A stretch of DNA of 64,000 bases, from assembly GCF_000018025.1 (NCBI RefSeq), contig NC_009831.1, positions 1,612,001 through 1,676,000 on the forward strand. Direction: 5' to 3'. Shown here piece after piece: positions 16,584 to 25,909 of the stretch. Source of the DNA: Shewanella sediminis HAW-EB3. Its GTDB lineage: Bacteria > Pseudomonadota > Gammaproteobacteria > Enterobacterales > Shewanellaceae. The notes under the pieces are model-generated. The model saw only the letters and a program-made list of their open reading frames with translations. It was not told the DNA's origin and made no database searches. The translations under genes and the position numbers were made by a program. Position 1 is the first letter of the stretch; every line of letters begins with the position of its first letter.

Positions 16584-17648
16584 ATGAAGAATCACACTCT
16601 AGTCGCACTTGTTGCATTGTCCCCTACATTGGCGCTATGCACCCATGCATCAGAGCTTGATGTTACTCAGGTACCAGCCACTCAAGTCAGTATCGCCAGC
16701 GCAAAATATCAACCTGTCTTTCAGACAAAGACCTATAGTACGGCATTGACGGCCTCTGAAAGGGTGCAGATCATCGCACTCACTACAGGAGCTCTGGAAA
16801 AAAAGTTAGTCAGAAATGGCCAAGCTGTGCAGGAGGGCGATATTTTAATCGAGTTGGAAGATATCGATTATGTGGTTAATCATAAAGAGGCAATGGCAAA
16901 TGTTCTTCTAGCCAAGGCTAACTTGAAAGAATCAAAGTCTGCCTATGAGCGTGCGATAAAAGTGCGTAAACACGGTGATCTGGCCGAGTCTACCTTCGAT
17001 AAGATGGAGGCGGCATTTGAAGCTGCCAAAGCACAGCTTGAACTGGCCAAAGCATATGAACAACGTGCTCAAATTGAGCTCGATAGGACTAAGATCCGTG
17101 CATCAACCAATGGCAAGATCACCGCGCTTTATGTCGATGAGGGGCAAGTGTTATCTCGTGGAGAGCCCATTAGCTATATAGTTAACGATACTATGATCGA
17201 TGCTATCGTTGAACTTCCGAGTAATGACTCCTTTATTCAAAGTATAGATAATTTAACCGCCGAGCTGATAGTCAACAATAACTCTTATGCTCAAAACGGC
17301 AGGCTTTTCGCCATCGATGGCGCAATAGACCCCAGTAAAGGTACGTTGAAAGTCCGTTATCGTTTCGACAACAGAGGCGATCTACTCGATGGCCAATTTG
17401 CAAAAGTTGTTCTGTCTAACAACTCAAAGAAGGGCAATATTGCCGTGCCTCAGACTTCAGTGTTGACCGACCGTTCGGGCAAGTTTGTCTATCTCGTCGT
17501 CGATAATAAGATCCACCTTCAGCGTGTGACTTCATTAGGGACACATGGACTGAGTGAGATACTCGATGGTTTAAATGAGGGAGACCAGGTGATCACCAGC
17601 GCGACCATGAAGCTTTACCCTGGTCTGGATGTCGAGATTAAGGGGTAA
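16584..17648 (+). CDS. RND efflux adaptor (membrane fusion protein, HlyD/AcrA family)
   Basis: 354-aa periplasmic adaptor linking an RND pump to an outer-membrane channel. Signal segment at 1-23. A lipoyl half-motif precedes a coiled-coil hairpin (GALEKKLVRNGQAVQEGDILIELEDIDY then helix about 90-150), followed by the second lipoyl half (TKIRASTNGKITALYVDEGQVLSRGEPI) and beta-barrel/membrane-proximal domains (VPQTSVLTDRSGKFVYLVVDNKIHLQRV). It has a strong ribosome-binding site (CAGGAGAAAAA). Three bases separate its stop from the pump gene, so the two are co-transcribed. There is no outer-membrane factor gene; a shared TolC is presumed. Confidence 0.9.
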   Translation: MKNHTLVALVALSPTLALCTHASELDVTQVPATQVSIASAKYQPVFQTKTYSTALTASERVQIIALTTGALEKKLVRNGQAVQEGDILIELEDIDYVVNHKEAMANVLLAKANLKESKSAYERAIKVRKHGDLAESTFDKMEAAFEAAKAQLELAKAYEQRAQIELDRTKIRASTNGKITALYVDEGQVLSRGEPISYIVNDTMIDAIVELPSNDSFIQSIDNLTAELIVNNNSYAQNGRLFAIDGAIDPSKGTLKVRYRFDNRGDLLDGQFAKVVLSNNSKKGNIAVPQTSVLTDRSGKFVYLVVDNKIHLQRVTSLGTHGLSEILDGLNEGDQVITSATMKLYPGLDVEIKG

Positions 17649-17651
17649 GTC

Positions 17652-20600
17652 ATGAGCCGTTTCTTTATAAATCGTCCTAATTTCGCCGTCGTCATAGCCC
17701 TGTTTATGACCATTATCGGCATGATTGCCATCACTCAGCTTCCTGTGGGTCAATATCCTAATGTTGCGCCTCCTACCGTGATGGTTTACGTCAACATGGA
17801 TGGGGGCTCAACCGATGTGATGCAAAAATCGGTCGCGTCAATTATCGAAAAAGAGGTCAATGGCGTAGAAGGCATGACCTATATGAAATCCAATATCGGT
17901 AATGACGGTACCTATTCTCTTGAAGTAAGTTTTGAGATTGGTATCGATGCCGACAGAGCGGTGACTTTAGTTCAAAACCGGGTCAACAAATCGATCTCTC
18001 GTTTGCCCGATGGCGCGCGCCGCTATGGTGTAACCGTCGAGAAGGTCTCTTCAGGCATGCTGATGGCTTTTAGTGTACGTGATGATAGCGGGAAAATGGA
18101 TGCCATCGAGCTGTCAAATTGGACCTCTGTGATGCTTAAGGAGGGGTTGCAGCGTATCTCAGGAGTCTCTCGGGTGATGGTTATCGGAGAGAAGAACTAC
18201 TCTATGCGTATCTGGCTCGATCCCTCTAAGATGAGCGCGCTGGGTATCGCAGTGGAAGATGTACAGGCGGCCTTGCTTGAGCAGAACCAAATATTGGCCG
18301 CCGGCCGTTCGGGTATCGAGCCCAGTGCAGAGATGCATTCCTGGGAGTATACATTTAAGGTCGAAAGCGCACTCTCATCACCCGAACAGTTTAGTGAGGT
18401 CATTGTTCGCTCGGATCAATATGGACTCGTCAAAGTGAAAGATATCGCCAAGGTTGAACTTGGCTCCGTGCAATATATGGCTAACACCTACCACAACAAC
18501 CAAGCTGCCTCCACGGTATTTATGTACCGTTCTCCGACCTCAAATGCGATGGATGTAGGTAATGCGGTGAAAGCGTACCTGAGTTCGGCAGCTTTACCCG
18601 ATGGTATGAAAATCGATATCCCCTATGATGGTACGGTATTCGTTCAGGCCGCGATTGACGATATTTTCAGTACCCTGCGTGATGCCGTTATCTTAGTTAC
18701 GCTAATTACCCTGCTGTTCCTGCAAAGCTGGCGTGTCACATTAATTACGGCGGCTGCGATTCCGGTCTCCTTGATCACCACCTTTGCCGTTATGCTCGCG
18801 GCGGGCATGACCATTAACATCATCAGTATGTTTGGTTTGATCTTGGCGATTGGTATTGTGGTCGATGCGGCAATTATTGTGATTGAAAACGTCGAACGAT
18901 TGCTGGAGGAGGATCTAGAGCTCAGTGTTAAAGATGCAGTGTTAAATTCGATGAAAGAGGTAACGGGGCCTATCATCGCCTCCATGTTGGTGTTGTTATC
19001 TGTTTTCGGACCGACTCTGTTTATGCCGGGGATGACTGGGATCTTATACGGTCAGTTTGGTATCGCCATCTGTGCAGCGGTCGTGATCTCCACCATAGTC
19101 GCGCTGGTGTTGACACCTGTGATGTGTGTCTTATTGATGAGACGTGGTGAGTCGAAGAAGATCTGGCTATTTAGGGTGTTCAATAAAGGGGTCGATAAAA
19201 CCCGAGATGGTTTCGGCACAACGGTCCAATTTTTGGGGCGTCGCTTCGCTTTATCCGGAGTACTCTTTGTGGGTCTAATCGGTGCTATCTATTTCCTGGG
19301 GGCGAACACCTCTACCGGTTTCCTGCCCGAAGAGGATAAAGGCACTTTGTTTGCGGTGGTGATGTTGCCCGATGGCGCCGCACTGCATCGTACCGATAAG
19401 GCTCTGAAGTCGCTATCAGAAAAGGTTCAGCATATTGAAGGTGTCAAGACGGTGTTGTCGGCATCGGGTTTTAATCTGATAACCAATACATCGGGCTCAA
19501 ATGCCGGTCTATTGTTAATTTCGCTCGATGAGCTGGAGTTGCGTCGAGGCCAGGTTGGACTGGATCAATGGACTGTACTTGCACAAATCCAAGCCACTAT
19601 CGATGCTAATGATGAGGTGTATGGTTTTGCCTTCTCACCACCTGCGATTCCCGAGCTGGGTTTAGTATCAGGCTTCGACTTGATGTTTAAAGATAAGATG
19701 GGACGGGATCCTGCCGAGCTTGCCGAGGCGGCCAACACCTTCATTGCCCAAATTAATGAAGATCCCAGAGTTGTGGGAGCCTATACGACTTTCAACGCTA
19801 ATACGCCCAATATCATGCTCGATATCGATCGTGAGAAGATCAAGATGCTGGGTCTGCGCATGGATCAAGTGTTCAACACCATTCAGGCGCAATTTGCAGG
19901 CGCTTATGCCGGTGAGTTCAATAGAGAGGGACGTAATTTCTATGTCTTCGTTCAGGCCGAACAGGTTAACCGTAAGAATATTGAAGATCTTAACTATCTG
20001 ACGGTTCGAAACGATAACGGCGATTTGATCAACATCAGCTCCTTGGTGACTCCAAAAATTGTGTTTGGGCCTCAGGTTATCCAGCAGTTTAACTTGATGC
20101 AGGCGGTGAATATCAATGGTTACCCGGCTCCGGGCTATGCTTCGGGAGATGCGATCGCTGCCGTTGAAGAGGCCGCGAAGGCTCTGCCAGAAGGTTATGA
20201 GATTGAGTGGGCGGGTCTGACTAAGCAGGAGTTGGCGGCGGGAGATTCGGCGGTTATCGCCTTCATGCTTGCCATCTTGTTTACCTACCTGTTATTGGTG
20301 GCGCAATATGAGTCCTGGGTCGTCGCCCTGTGTATCATCTTGTGTGTTCCTACGGCCCTGCTAGGCACCTTGTTTACCGTCTTTGCCATGGGAGCCGATA
20401 TCAATATCTATGTCCAGATAGCTATGGTGTTGATGGTGGGAATGGCGGCGAGAAACGCTATCTTGATTGTCGAGTTTGCCAAGCTACTACGTGAAGAGCA
20501 GGGCTATAGTATCGTCGATGCTGCGGTGACCGCGACCAAATTGCGTTTCCGCGCGGTAATGATGACGGCGATGAGCTTTATCCTCGGGCTGGTGCCGCTG

Positions 20601-20789
20601 ATGTTTTCCGATGGAGCGGGTTACGCCGCACAGCAGGCGATCGGTTGGGCGGCTTGCGGAGGCATGATATCGGCGACCTTTATCGGTCTCATTGTTGTAC
20701 CGGTACTCTATATCATGCTGCAAACTTTACGTGAAAAGTGTGTCAAGGTTGAGCTGCAATCATCCGCTACGCTTGTACCCTCAAGCTAG
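17652..20789 (+). CDS. RND-family efflux transporter, inner-membrane pump, with altered relay residues
   Basis: 1045-aa HAE-1-type RND permease of normal length: TM1, porter domain 1, TM2-6, TM7, porter domain 2, TM8-12. N-terminus MSRFFINRPNFAVVIALFMTI and loop GQYPNVAPPTVMV are typical. In TM4 the usual Val-Asp-Asp-Ala is Val-Asp405-Ala406-Ala, and in TM10 the usual Lys is Arg934 (AARNAILIVEFAK), so two of the three AcrB proton-relay residues (D408, K940) are changed. This may mean a different coupling ion or mechanism. The substrate is unknown. A strong terminator follows the gene. Confidence 0.92.
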   Translation: MSRFFINRPNFAVVIALFMTIIGMIAITQLPVGQYPNVAPPTVMVYVNMDGGSTDVMQKSVASIIEKEVNGVEGMTYMKSNIGNDGTYSLEVSFEIGIDADRAVTLVQNRVNKSISRLPDGARRYGVTVEKVSSGMLMAFSVRDDSGKMDAIELSNWTSVMLKEGLQRISGVSRVMVIGEKNYSMRIWLDPSKMSALGIAVEDVQAALLEQNQILAAGRSGIEPSAEMHSWEYTFKVESALSSPEQFSEVIVRSDQYGLVKVKDIAKVELGSVQYMANTYHNNQAASTVFMYRSPTSNAMDVGNAVKAYLSSAALPDGMKIDIPYDGTVFVQAAIDDIFSTLRDAVILVTLITLLFLQSWRVTLITAAAIPVSLITTFAVMLAAGMTINIISMFGLILAIGIVVDAAIIVIENVERLLEEDLELSVKDAVLNSMKEVTGPIIASMLVLLSVFGPTLFMPGMTGILYGQFGIAICAAVVISTIVALVLTPVMCVLLMRRGESKKIWLFRVFNKGVDKTRDGFGTTVQFLGRRFALSGVLFVGLIGAIYFLGANTSTGFLPEEDKGTLFAVVMLPDGAALHRTDKALKSLSEKVQHIEGVKTVLSASGFNLITNTSGSNAGLLLISLDELELRRGQVGLDQWTVLAQIQATIDANDEVYGFAFSPPAIPELGLVSGFDLMFKDKMGRDPAELAEAANTFIAQINEDPRVVGAYTTFNANTPNIMLDIDREKIKMLGLRMDQVFNTIQAQFAGAYAGEFNREGRNFYVFVQAEQVNRKNIEDLNYLTVRNDNGDLINISSLVTPKIVFGPQVIQQFNLMQAVNINGYPAPGYASGDAIAAVEEAAKALPEGYEIEWAGLTKQELAAGDSAVIAFMLAILFTYLLLVAQYESWVVALCIILCVPTALLGTLFTVFAMGADINIYVQIAMVLMVGMAARNAILIVEFAKLLREEQGYSIVDAAVTATKLRFRAVMMTAMSFILGLVPLMFSDGAGYAAQQAIGWAACGGMISATFIGLIVVPVLYIMLQTLREKCVKVELQSSATLVPSS

Positions 20790-20813
20790 TATTGCGCAGT
20801 TCTACTTTTATCG

Positions 20814-20845
20814 ATGCCAATCTGATTCAGATTGGCATTTTACTT
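20814..20845 (+). terminator. Rho-independent terminator of the RND operon
   Basis: Perfect 11-bp stem ATGCCAATCTG (20814-20824) / CAGATTGGCAT (20828-20838) with a 3-nt loop, followed by TTTTACTTTT. Confidence 0.85.
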
Positions 20846-20898
20846 TTAACTAAACCGCTTGCCGTTATCCGTCTGTCCACCTTGTTGCTTGTCACTGC

Positions 20899-20916
20899 TT
20901 ATACCGATTGGTATTA
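20899..20916. repeat. Dispersed palindromic repeat, copy 5
   Basis: TTATACCGATTGGTATTA in the gap between the RND operon terminator and the C45 hydrolase gene. Identical in the core to copies 2 and 7. Confidence 0.75.
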
Positions 20917-21047
20917 CTATTTCACTACCGCTCTTTAGGTTTTGTAGTGATGTTTAGTGTTTTTTTTCGGCATATTCTGACCCTGTTCCAAATTAATTAA
21001 CAATGAGTTGGCCTCCTGGTGAGTCAATGCAACCGAAGAGTAATATT

Positions 21048-22235
21048 ATGAAAGCATTAATATTTTCCACACTTGTCTTAGCTACATCTTTTAGTGTCAA
21101 TGCTGAGTTAATTCAGCATTCTGAGCAGATAGGTGAAATTAAGTTTACCGGCAGTACCTATGAGTTAGGCCAACATGTTGGTGAAGTGGCCAGCGAGCAG
21201 ATATTAGCGGGTATGCAGAGGTTCGATACCACTCTGGGGGTCATGTTGCCAGGTTTATCTCTTTCAAAGCTGGAGCAGTCATTCACTGATAATAAAGTGT
21301 TTTCTAAGCTTAAACTGGCGTCTCCCGATGCGGCCCAATATATCGCCGGTTTATCTGCATCTCTCGATATCAGCCCTAATCGTATCCTTGCCGTTGGTAT
21401 GTCCGATGAAGCCATTCTTGAGAGTCAGCGTAGTGGCGGCATGGGGTTTCTTCAGGCCGAAGGGCATCAGCCTGCCGCTCCAGCTAAGTGCACCTCATTT
21501 GCCGTTAAGGCAAAAGGGGGTAAAGCCTGGGCGGCTTCAAACTTCGATTATATGGGGATTAACTACCAAGGCTTGTTGATGCTTAACCATACCGATACCG
21601 ACGGTGGCCATCGCATCATACAGACATGGGCGGGTCTTATCCCCTATGGCGGCGTGAGTAAAGGTGGTCAGGTTTTCTTGATGAATACCATGGCCGATGA
21701 AGGCACTGCCAGACAGAATGCCAAAGGTGAAATTTTATCTGAGACTGCAGTACCTTCCTACTATCTAAGTTGGGATGTGTATAACACCAAGACGACGGCT
21801 GAAGTGGTCAAGTTATTTAAGAAGTACCCCGAGTACACCGCATTTTTTACTTACACGGTTGCCGGCGAAGGTCAGGTACTGAATATTGAGAATAACTATG
21901 GTGGTCATGTTAATTTTAGTTATGGCGACTGGCAGGCGCATGCTAACCACTCTCTATATCAGCCAAAACCTGAAATTGTGAACGCCAGCTTTGCGGCTAA
22001 ATCTGTTGCACGCCAGGATGCTGCCGAAAACTTTATGAAAAAAGAGGCAACAACGGCTTCAAAGGCAGATGTACAGAACTTTATGGGTCACTCGGTATTG
22101 TGGAAAGGGCGTGGTGAGCTTATGGGAACGGTAACCTCTACCTTCTATGAGATAGATAACGGTAAGGTCACCCTCTATTTTCAAACAGATCATGCCGGTG
22201 AGAATGAGAAAACAGTTGTGATCACTTATGGTTAA
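21048..22235 (+). CDS. Secreted C45-type Ntn hydrolase (acyl-CoA:6-APA acyltransferase / choloylglycine hydrolase-like)
   Basis: 395-aa predicted amide-bond hydrolase or acyltransferase. The ATG at 21048 gives a signal peptide (MKALIFSTLVLATSFSVNA); GAAGAG lies just upstream. Residue Cys148 in PAAPAKCTSFAVKAKGGK is followed by the conserved WAASNFDYMG and the strand GLLMLNHTDT, the pattern of self-cleaving Ntn hydrolases in family C45, where the Cys becomes the N-terminal nucleophile after autocleavage. The ~128-residue pro-segment fits this. Substrates in the family are N-acyl amides such as penicillins, bile-salt amides or acyl-homoserine lactones; which applies is unknown. It lies between two SxxK hydrolases. 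Confidence 0.75.
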   Translation: MKALIFSTLVLATSFSVNAELIQHSEQIGEIKFTGSTYELGQHVGEVASEQILAGMQRFDTTLGVMLPGLSLSKLEQSFTDNKVFSKLKLASPDAAQYIAGLSASLDISPNRILAVGMSDEAILESQRSGGMGFLQAEGHQPAAPAKCTSFAVKAKGGKAWAASNFDYMGINYQGLLMLNHTDTDGGHRIIQTWAGLIPYGGVSKGGQVFLMNTMADEGTARQNAKGEILSETAVPSYYLSWDVYNTKTTAEVVKLFKKYPEYTAFFTYTVAGEGQVLNIENNYGGHVNFSYGDWQAHANHSLYQPKPEIVNASFAAKSVARQDAAENFMKKEATTASKADVQNFMGHSVLWKGRGELMGTVTSTFYEIDNGKVTLYFQTDHAGENEKTVVITYG

Positions 22236-22267
22236 ATTTTAATATTCTTCTTCACTCGATTCACTCA

Positions 22268-22297
22268 AGCCCTGGACACGATTCCAGGGCTTTTTAT
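22268..22297 (+). terminator. Rho-independent terminator after the C45 hydrolase gene
   Basis: AGCCCTGG (22268-22275) pairs with CCAGGGCT (22284-22291) across an 8-nt loop and is followed by a T-rich tract. Confidence 0.85.
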
Positions 22298-22523
22298 TGT
22301 CTGAAGACTTAGTTTGTCTTGTTGGCTGTTAAGTTTGTTTTTAATTATCAGCACCACTTCTATTACCCCCGTATTACTAACCCTCTTAATGATGCTTAAT
22401 CAAGCTTAATCCTTAGAATATTAACTAAAGCAGAGTGCTGGAAAGTTAATTATCTCAATGCCTTTTAGCCTTCGTAGCCCACTCGGTTAACCATTTCAGT
22501 ATCTATGATTTTGAGGACCTATT

Positions 22524-23318
22524 ATGAAAAAAACACTTATCTCTATCGCGCTGGTTATCGGTTTTTCTGGTGCGGCTTTTGCCGGCGACAAGCAGCCGGA
22601 TCCTTCAGACTTAACCGCCGTTAACTCATTTGCTTACGGCACCATAGACAATGAAGGCAAGCTTAACGGCATGTTAGGCATTGCCGGAGCATACTCTGAG
22701 GGGAATAACTATATCGGCCTGGTCGAGCATGCTGTCGCTACCAAGAACAATGAGTTTGGCAAGAAAGCACAGAACTCGCGCCTTCGCTATTTTCAAGTAT
22801 TAGATACCGGCAGCTCAGTGCTTCCACAGGCTGGTTTCTCTGTCGACTACATGAAAGGCTGGAAGAGTGACGATAAGGATGTGAGCACAGATATCGTCGC
22901 CCTGGGCGCCATTACAAAATTGACCACGCCCTGGGAAGCATTATCTATCTTTCCTAACGTGGCTTATGTAAAGGGTGAGGCTGAGCATCAGCATGGTAAA
23001 TTCGATTTAACGGGGTATCAGGTAAACCTTTTTGGCTCTATCGCCATAGGCGACATGGGCAAATATCTTGTTATTCAACCAGAGTTCATGCATCTCGATG
23101 GTGAGCCAAGCACCAATGGTAAGGGCGAAAAAATTTCTGCCGATATATTCAAGGTCAAAACCGGCTTCGGCATGCCAATCAGCGCCGATGGCAAATGGTG
23201 GACCGAGGTGAGCCATACCTATACCCGTACCGATGCCGAGATGAATATCATAGGTACCCCTATGAGTGAAATAGATAACGACAACAAGTTTGAAGTTGGG
23301 ATCTCCTATTACTTTTAG
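22524..23318 (+). CDS. Outer-membrane beta-barrel protein, unknown function
   Basis: 264-aa exported protein with a signal peptide (1-20, ends AFA) and many amphipathic strands with GNNYIGLVEHAVAT-type alternation, ending in FEVGISYYF, a C-terminal aromatic barrel signature. A good ribosome-binding site (GAGG, 7 nt spacing) precedes the ATG. Members of this kind are common in Shewanella and Vibrio but no function is recognised. It precedes the second serine hydrolase by ~100 bp on the same strand and may be co-expressed with it. Confidence 0.65.
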   Translation: MKKTLISIALVIGFSGAAFAGDKQPDPSDLTAVNSFAYGTIDNEGKLNGMLGIAGAYSEGNNYIGLVEHAVATKNNEFGKKAQNSRLRYFQVLDTGSSVLPQAGFSVDYMKGWKSDDKDVSTDIVALGAITKLTTPWEALSIFPNVAYVKGEAEHQHGKFDLTGYQVNLFGSIAIGDMGKYLVIQPEFMHLDGEPSTNGKGEKISADIFKVKTGFGMPISADGKWWTEVSHTYTRTDAEMNIIGTPMSEIDNDNKFEVGISYYF

Positions 23319-23420
23319 CATGTTAACTAAGTAGAGATTATTGAGTCGATTTTAACTTAATGTTTTCGATTTGACCTATTTGGTTGTTATGATTGTTTAA
23401 AAATATCTATGGAATATATT

Positions 23421-24704
23421 ATGAATAAAACACTATTAGCTTTCTCTCTGCTCGTTTCATTTGGCTCATCTGCGGCTGATTTTCAGGGACGAGATGCCAC
23501 TTTTTTAGAGAATGCAGCCCAGCATATGATCTCGGTTAAAAACTATGATTCAGGGGAGAATGCTGCATCTACCTTTCCCCATGCCTACAAGTTTACCCAT
23601 AGTTATCGCATCAGCCACGGCCTTCTGGGAAGTGGGCAGGATGTGCTGTCTCCTGAAGTATTAAAGAGTGATAAGCAACTCGATTTCAGTAAGATTATGA
23701 TCACCGATATTGATGGTCAGATGGATCTCAATACTTTTCTGCGGGATCGCCTGAAAAACCATTCTATGGTCGTGGTCAATGGTGATCGTCTGTTGCACGA
23801 ACATTATTGGAATAACATGGATGAACACTCTACCCACTTGATGATGTCGGTAACAAAGTCATTTACCTCGATGATGGCGGCGATTGCTGTGAGTGAGGGA
23901 AAGCTGGATATGAGCAAACCCGTTATCCACTATCTGCCCGAACTGAAAGGTACTGCATGGGAAACGGCAAGCGTACAGGAAGTGGCAGATATGAGAACCT
24001 CAGTGATCCAGAAGGTCTCCAAGCATAAATCCTGGGATGACCGCATGACACTATCTCAGTCCTATAACGGTGATACCGCTGGTGATTACCCTCGTGGTGT
24101 GACGGATTATTTTCCATTGGTGACTAAGGTCGAAACAAAGATGGGTAAGAAATACACCTATCAATGTGTAAATACAGAAGTTTTAGGCAAGGTGGTTGAA
24201 GCGGCGACAGGAAAAAGACTCGCAGACCTGATTGAGGATAATATTTGGAAGAAAGTCGGATTAGAAAATGATGCCTTTCTAATGTCAGATCATGTCGGTG
24301 GTGCCGTTGCTTCGGGTGGACTGAATGCCGCGACTAAGGACATGGCCCGTATTGGTAAGGTGCTGATGAATGATGGTAAGAACTATCTTGGAGAGCAAGT
24401 GATCCCATCGGATTTTATCTCTGGTCTATTACAAGGGGATGATAACGTTCGCTCTGCATGGAAACTCAGTAAGGAAGCCTCCCTTGCAGATGGTTGGTAT
24501 AAGGACCAATTTCGCCTATTGAATGTAGGTGGTTACTCGATATTGGCAATGGTGGGTATTCATGGGCAGGTTGTCGCTATGGATAAAGCCAGTGGCACCG
24601 TTATTGCGATGAATGGAGGTTATCCTATGACAGAGACACCGCGGATGGCTATTTCACTCTTTCATAAAGTGATCCCGGCAATTCTTGATGCTGTCGAGCA
24701 TTAA
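23421..24704 (+). CDS. Secreted serine hydrolase, paralogue of the 13251-14531 product
   Basis: 427-aa exported SxxK hydrolase. The ATG at 23421 is preferred over 23409 because it gives a compact signal peptide (MNKTLLAFSLLVSFGSSA) and follows GGAA. The catalytic motif is Ser143-Val-Thr-Lys146 (MMSVTKSF). The second motif region is YTYQCVNTEVLGKVVEAATGK and the HG motif is MVGIHGQ. It is colinear with the first copy along its length, sharing segments such as FLRDRLKNHSMVVVN, HYLPELKGT and WYKDQFR, so the two arose by duplication. In the other copy the residue at the Cys of YQCVN is Asp. Confidence 0.8.
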   Translation: MNKTLLAFSLLVSFGSSAADFQGRDATFLENAAQHMISVKNYDSGENAASTFPHAYKFTHSYRISHGLLGSGQDVLSPEVLKSDKQLDFSKIMITDIDGQMDLNTFLRDRLKNHSMVVVNGDRLLHEHYWNNMDEHSTHLMMSVTKSFTSMMAAIAVSEGKLDMSKPVIHYLPELKGTAWETASVQEVADMRTSVIQKVSKHKSWDDRMTLSQSYNGDTAGDYPRGVTDYFPLVTKVETKMGKKYTYQCVNTEVLGKVVEAATGKRLADLIEDNIWKKVGLENDAFLMSDHVGGAVASGGLNAATKDMARIGKVLMNDGKNYLGEQVIPSDFISGLLQGDDNVRSAWKLSKEASLADGWYKDQFRLLNVGGYSILAMVGIHGQVVAMDKASGTVIAMNGGYPMTETPRMAISLFHKVIPAILDAVEH

Positions 24705-24730
24705 GCTTCAAGATTAATGCTCGTTTTAAG

Positions 24731-24765
24731 GATCCTCTGCACTTTGAGTGCAGGGGATTTTTTAT
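24731..24765 (+). terminator. Rho-independent terminator after the second serine hydrolase gene
   Basis: CTCTGCACT pairs with AGTGCAGGG (G-T pair tolerated) across TTG, extended by ATCC/GGAT, and is followed by TTTTTTATTT. Confidence 0.85.
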
Positions 24766-24883
24766 TTCTATTAATCAATTAAATGAACACAGGTTTATCG
24801 TGAATGTATCAGAGGGAAGTTAATGAAACCCGCTTCAGTTTAGGGAGGGGTTAAGCTCCCTGTTGGGCATTAAGCTTGTTTCC

Positions 24884-25909
24884 CTAGCCTTGAGTATCCA
24901 GCTTTTCATCTAAGAAGGTCGCCATCTTCTTCCTGGCAAGTTTTGCTTCTGGAATATTAAAAGAAAAGGCCTGAAATACATGCCACATTCCCTCATAAAT
25001 ATCGAGCTTAGCCTCGCCACCATTGCTGTCTATCGCTTGATACAACCTTACCGCGTTGCTCAAGAAGAGCTCCTTGGTTCCGGCCTGAATCAAGGTCGAT
25101 GGAAAAGGTTTGCTGTAGTCACCATATACCGGAGATACATAGGGATGCTTTTGATCTTTCTTAGCGGCGTAGGCCTCTGCAGACGGCCTGAGTAGTAAGT
25201 CGTAAAGATAAAGAGGATCGGCATCTTTTAGCGTGTGATAGCTGTCACCGGTATCTGTAATGTCTGACCAGGGAGACCAAAGCACAACTGCGGCGGGCAA
25301 CTCCATGCCTAAATCACGCATTTTAAGTACAGAGCCTGCCGCTAAGCCTCCACCTGCAGAATCCCCATAGATGGCGATATCTGACATCTTGTAACCTTGT
25401 TTGGTTAAGCCTTGGATAACGGTGATAACCTGATCTGTGATGGTGTCATATTTGGCATGAGGCGCCAGAGTATAATCTACAGATATCACACGAAGACCGG
25501 TATCTGCCGCCACAGGGACGCTGCTGGCTAAACTGCTTTTTGCCGTATATGCCACATACGCACCACCGTGTGTGTAGACTAAAACCTTACCGTTATCTTT
25601 CCAGCCCTGGGGTTTGATATCGACAACCGGTACGCCTGCGATGCTGGTTTCGTTAATGATGGGTTTGTAGATAGCCATTGCGGCATCATTGAGGGGCTGA
25701 ACCTGTTCATCAGAAAGCACCTGTAACTGTTTCCATCCTTTCGTGTCCATCCCCTCTGGAATGACAGAGGCGTTTCGTAATTCGTGGGAAAAATTTTCAG
25801 TTAAAAACTCTTGTCCTTCGATTGATATTGTCGAGGGAACATAGAAGTCGTTGGCCATTGTCGCAGCGCTCAGTAAGCTTAAGGAAAGCACCCATGTTTT
25901 GATTTTCAT
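24884..25909 (-). CDS. Exported alpha/beta hydrolase of the hormone-sensitive-lipase family
   Basis: 341-aa esterase/lipase-like protein with a signal peptide (1-19, ends TMA). The oxyanion-hole motif is HGGAYV (114-119), the nucleophile elbow is Gly182-Asp-Ser184-Ala-Gly-Gly, and the C-terminal His lies in IYEGMWHVFQ. These define the HSL (family IV) esterases acting on short acyl esters. A GGGTGA ribosome-binding site precedes the ATG. It converges with the second serine hydrolase and extends the run of exported hydrolases in this region. Substrate unknown. Confidence 0.85.
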   Translation of the reverse strand: MKIKTWVLSLSLLSAATMANDFYVPSTISIEGQEFLTENFSHELRNASVIPEGMDTKGWKQLQVLSDEQVQPLNDAAMAIYKPIINETSIAGVPVVDIKPQGWKDNGKVLVYTHGGAYVAYTAKSSLASSVPVAADTGLRVISVDYTLAPHAKYDTITDQVITVIQGLTKQGYKMSDIAIYGDSAGGGLAAGSVLKMRDLGMELPAAVVLWSPWSDITDTGDSYHTLKDADPLYLYDLLLRPSAEAYAAKKDQKHPYVSPVYGDYSKPFPSTLIQAGTKELFLSNAVRLYQAIDSNGGEAKLDIYEGMWHVFQAFSFNIPEAKLARKKMATFLDEKLDTQG

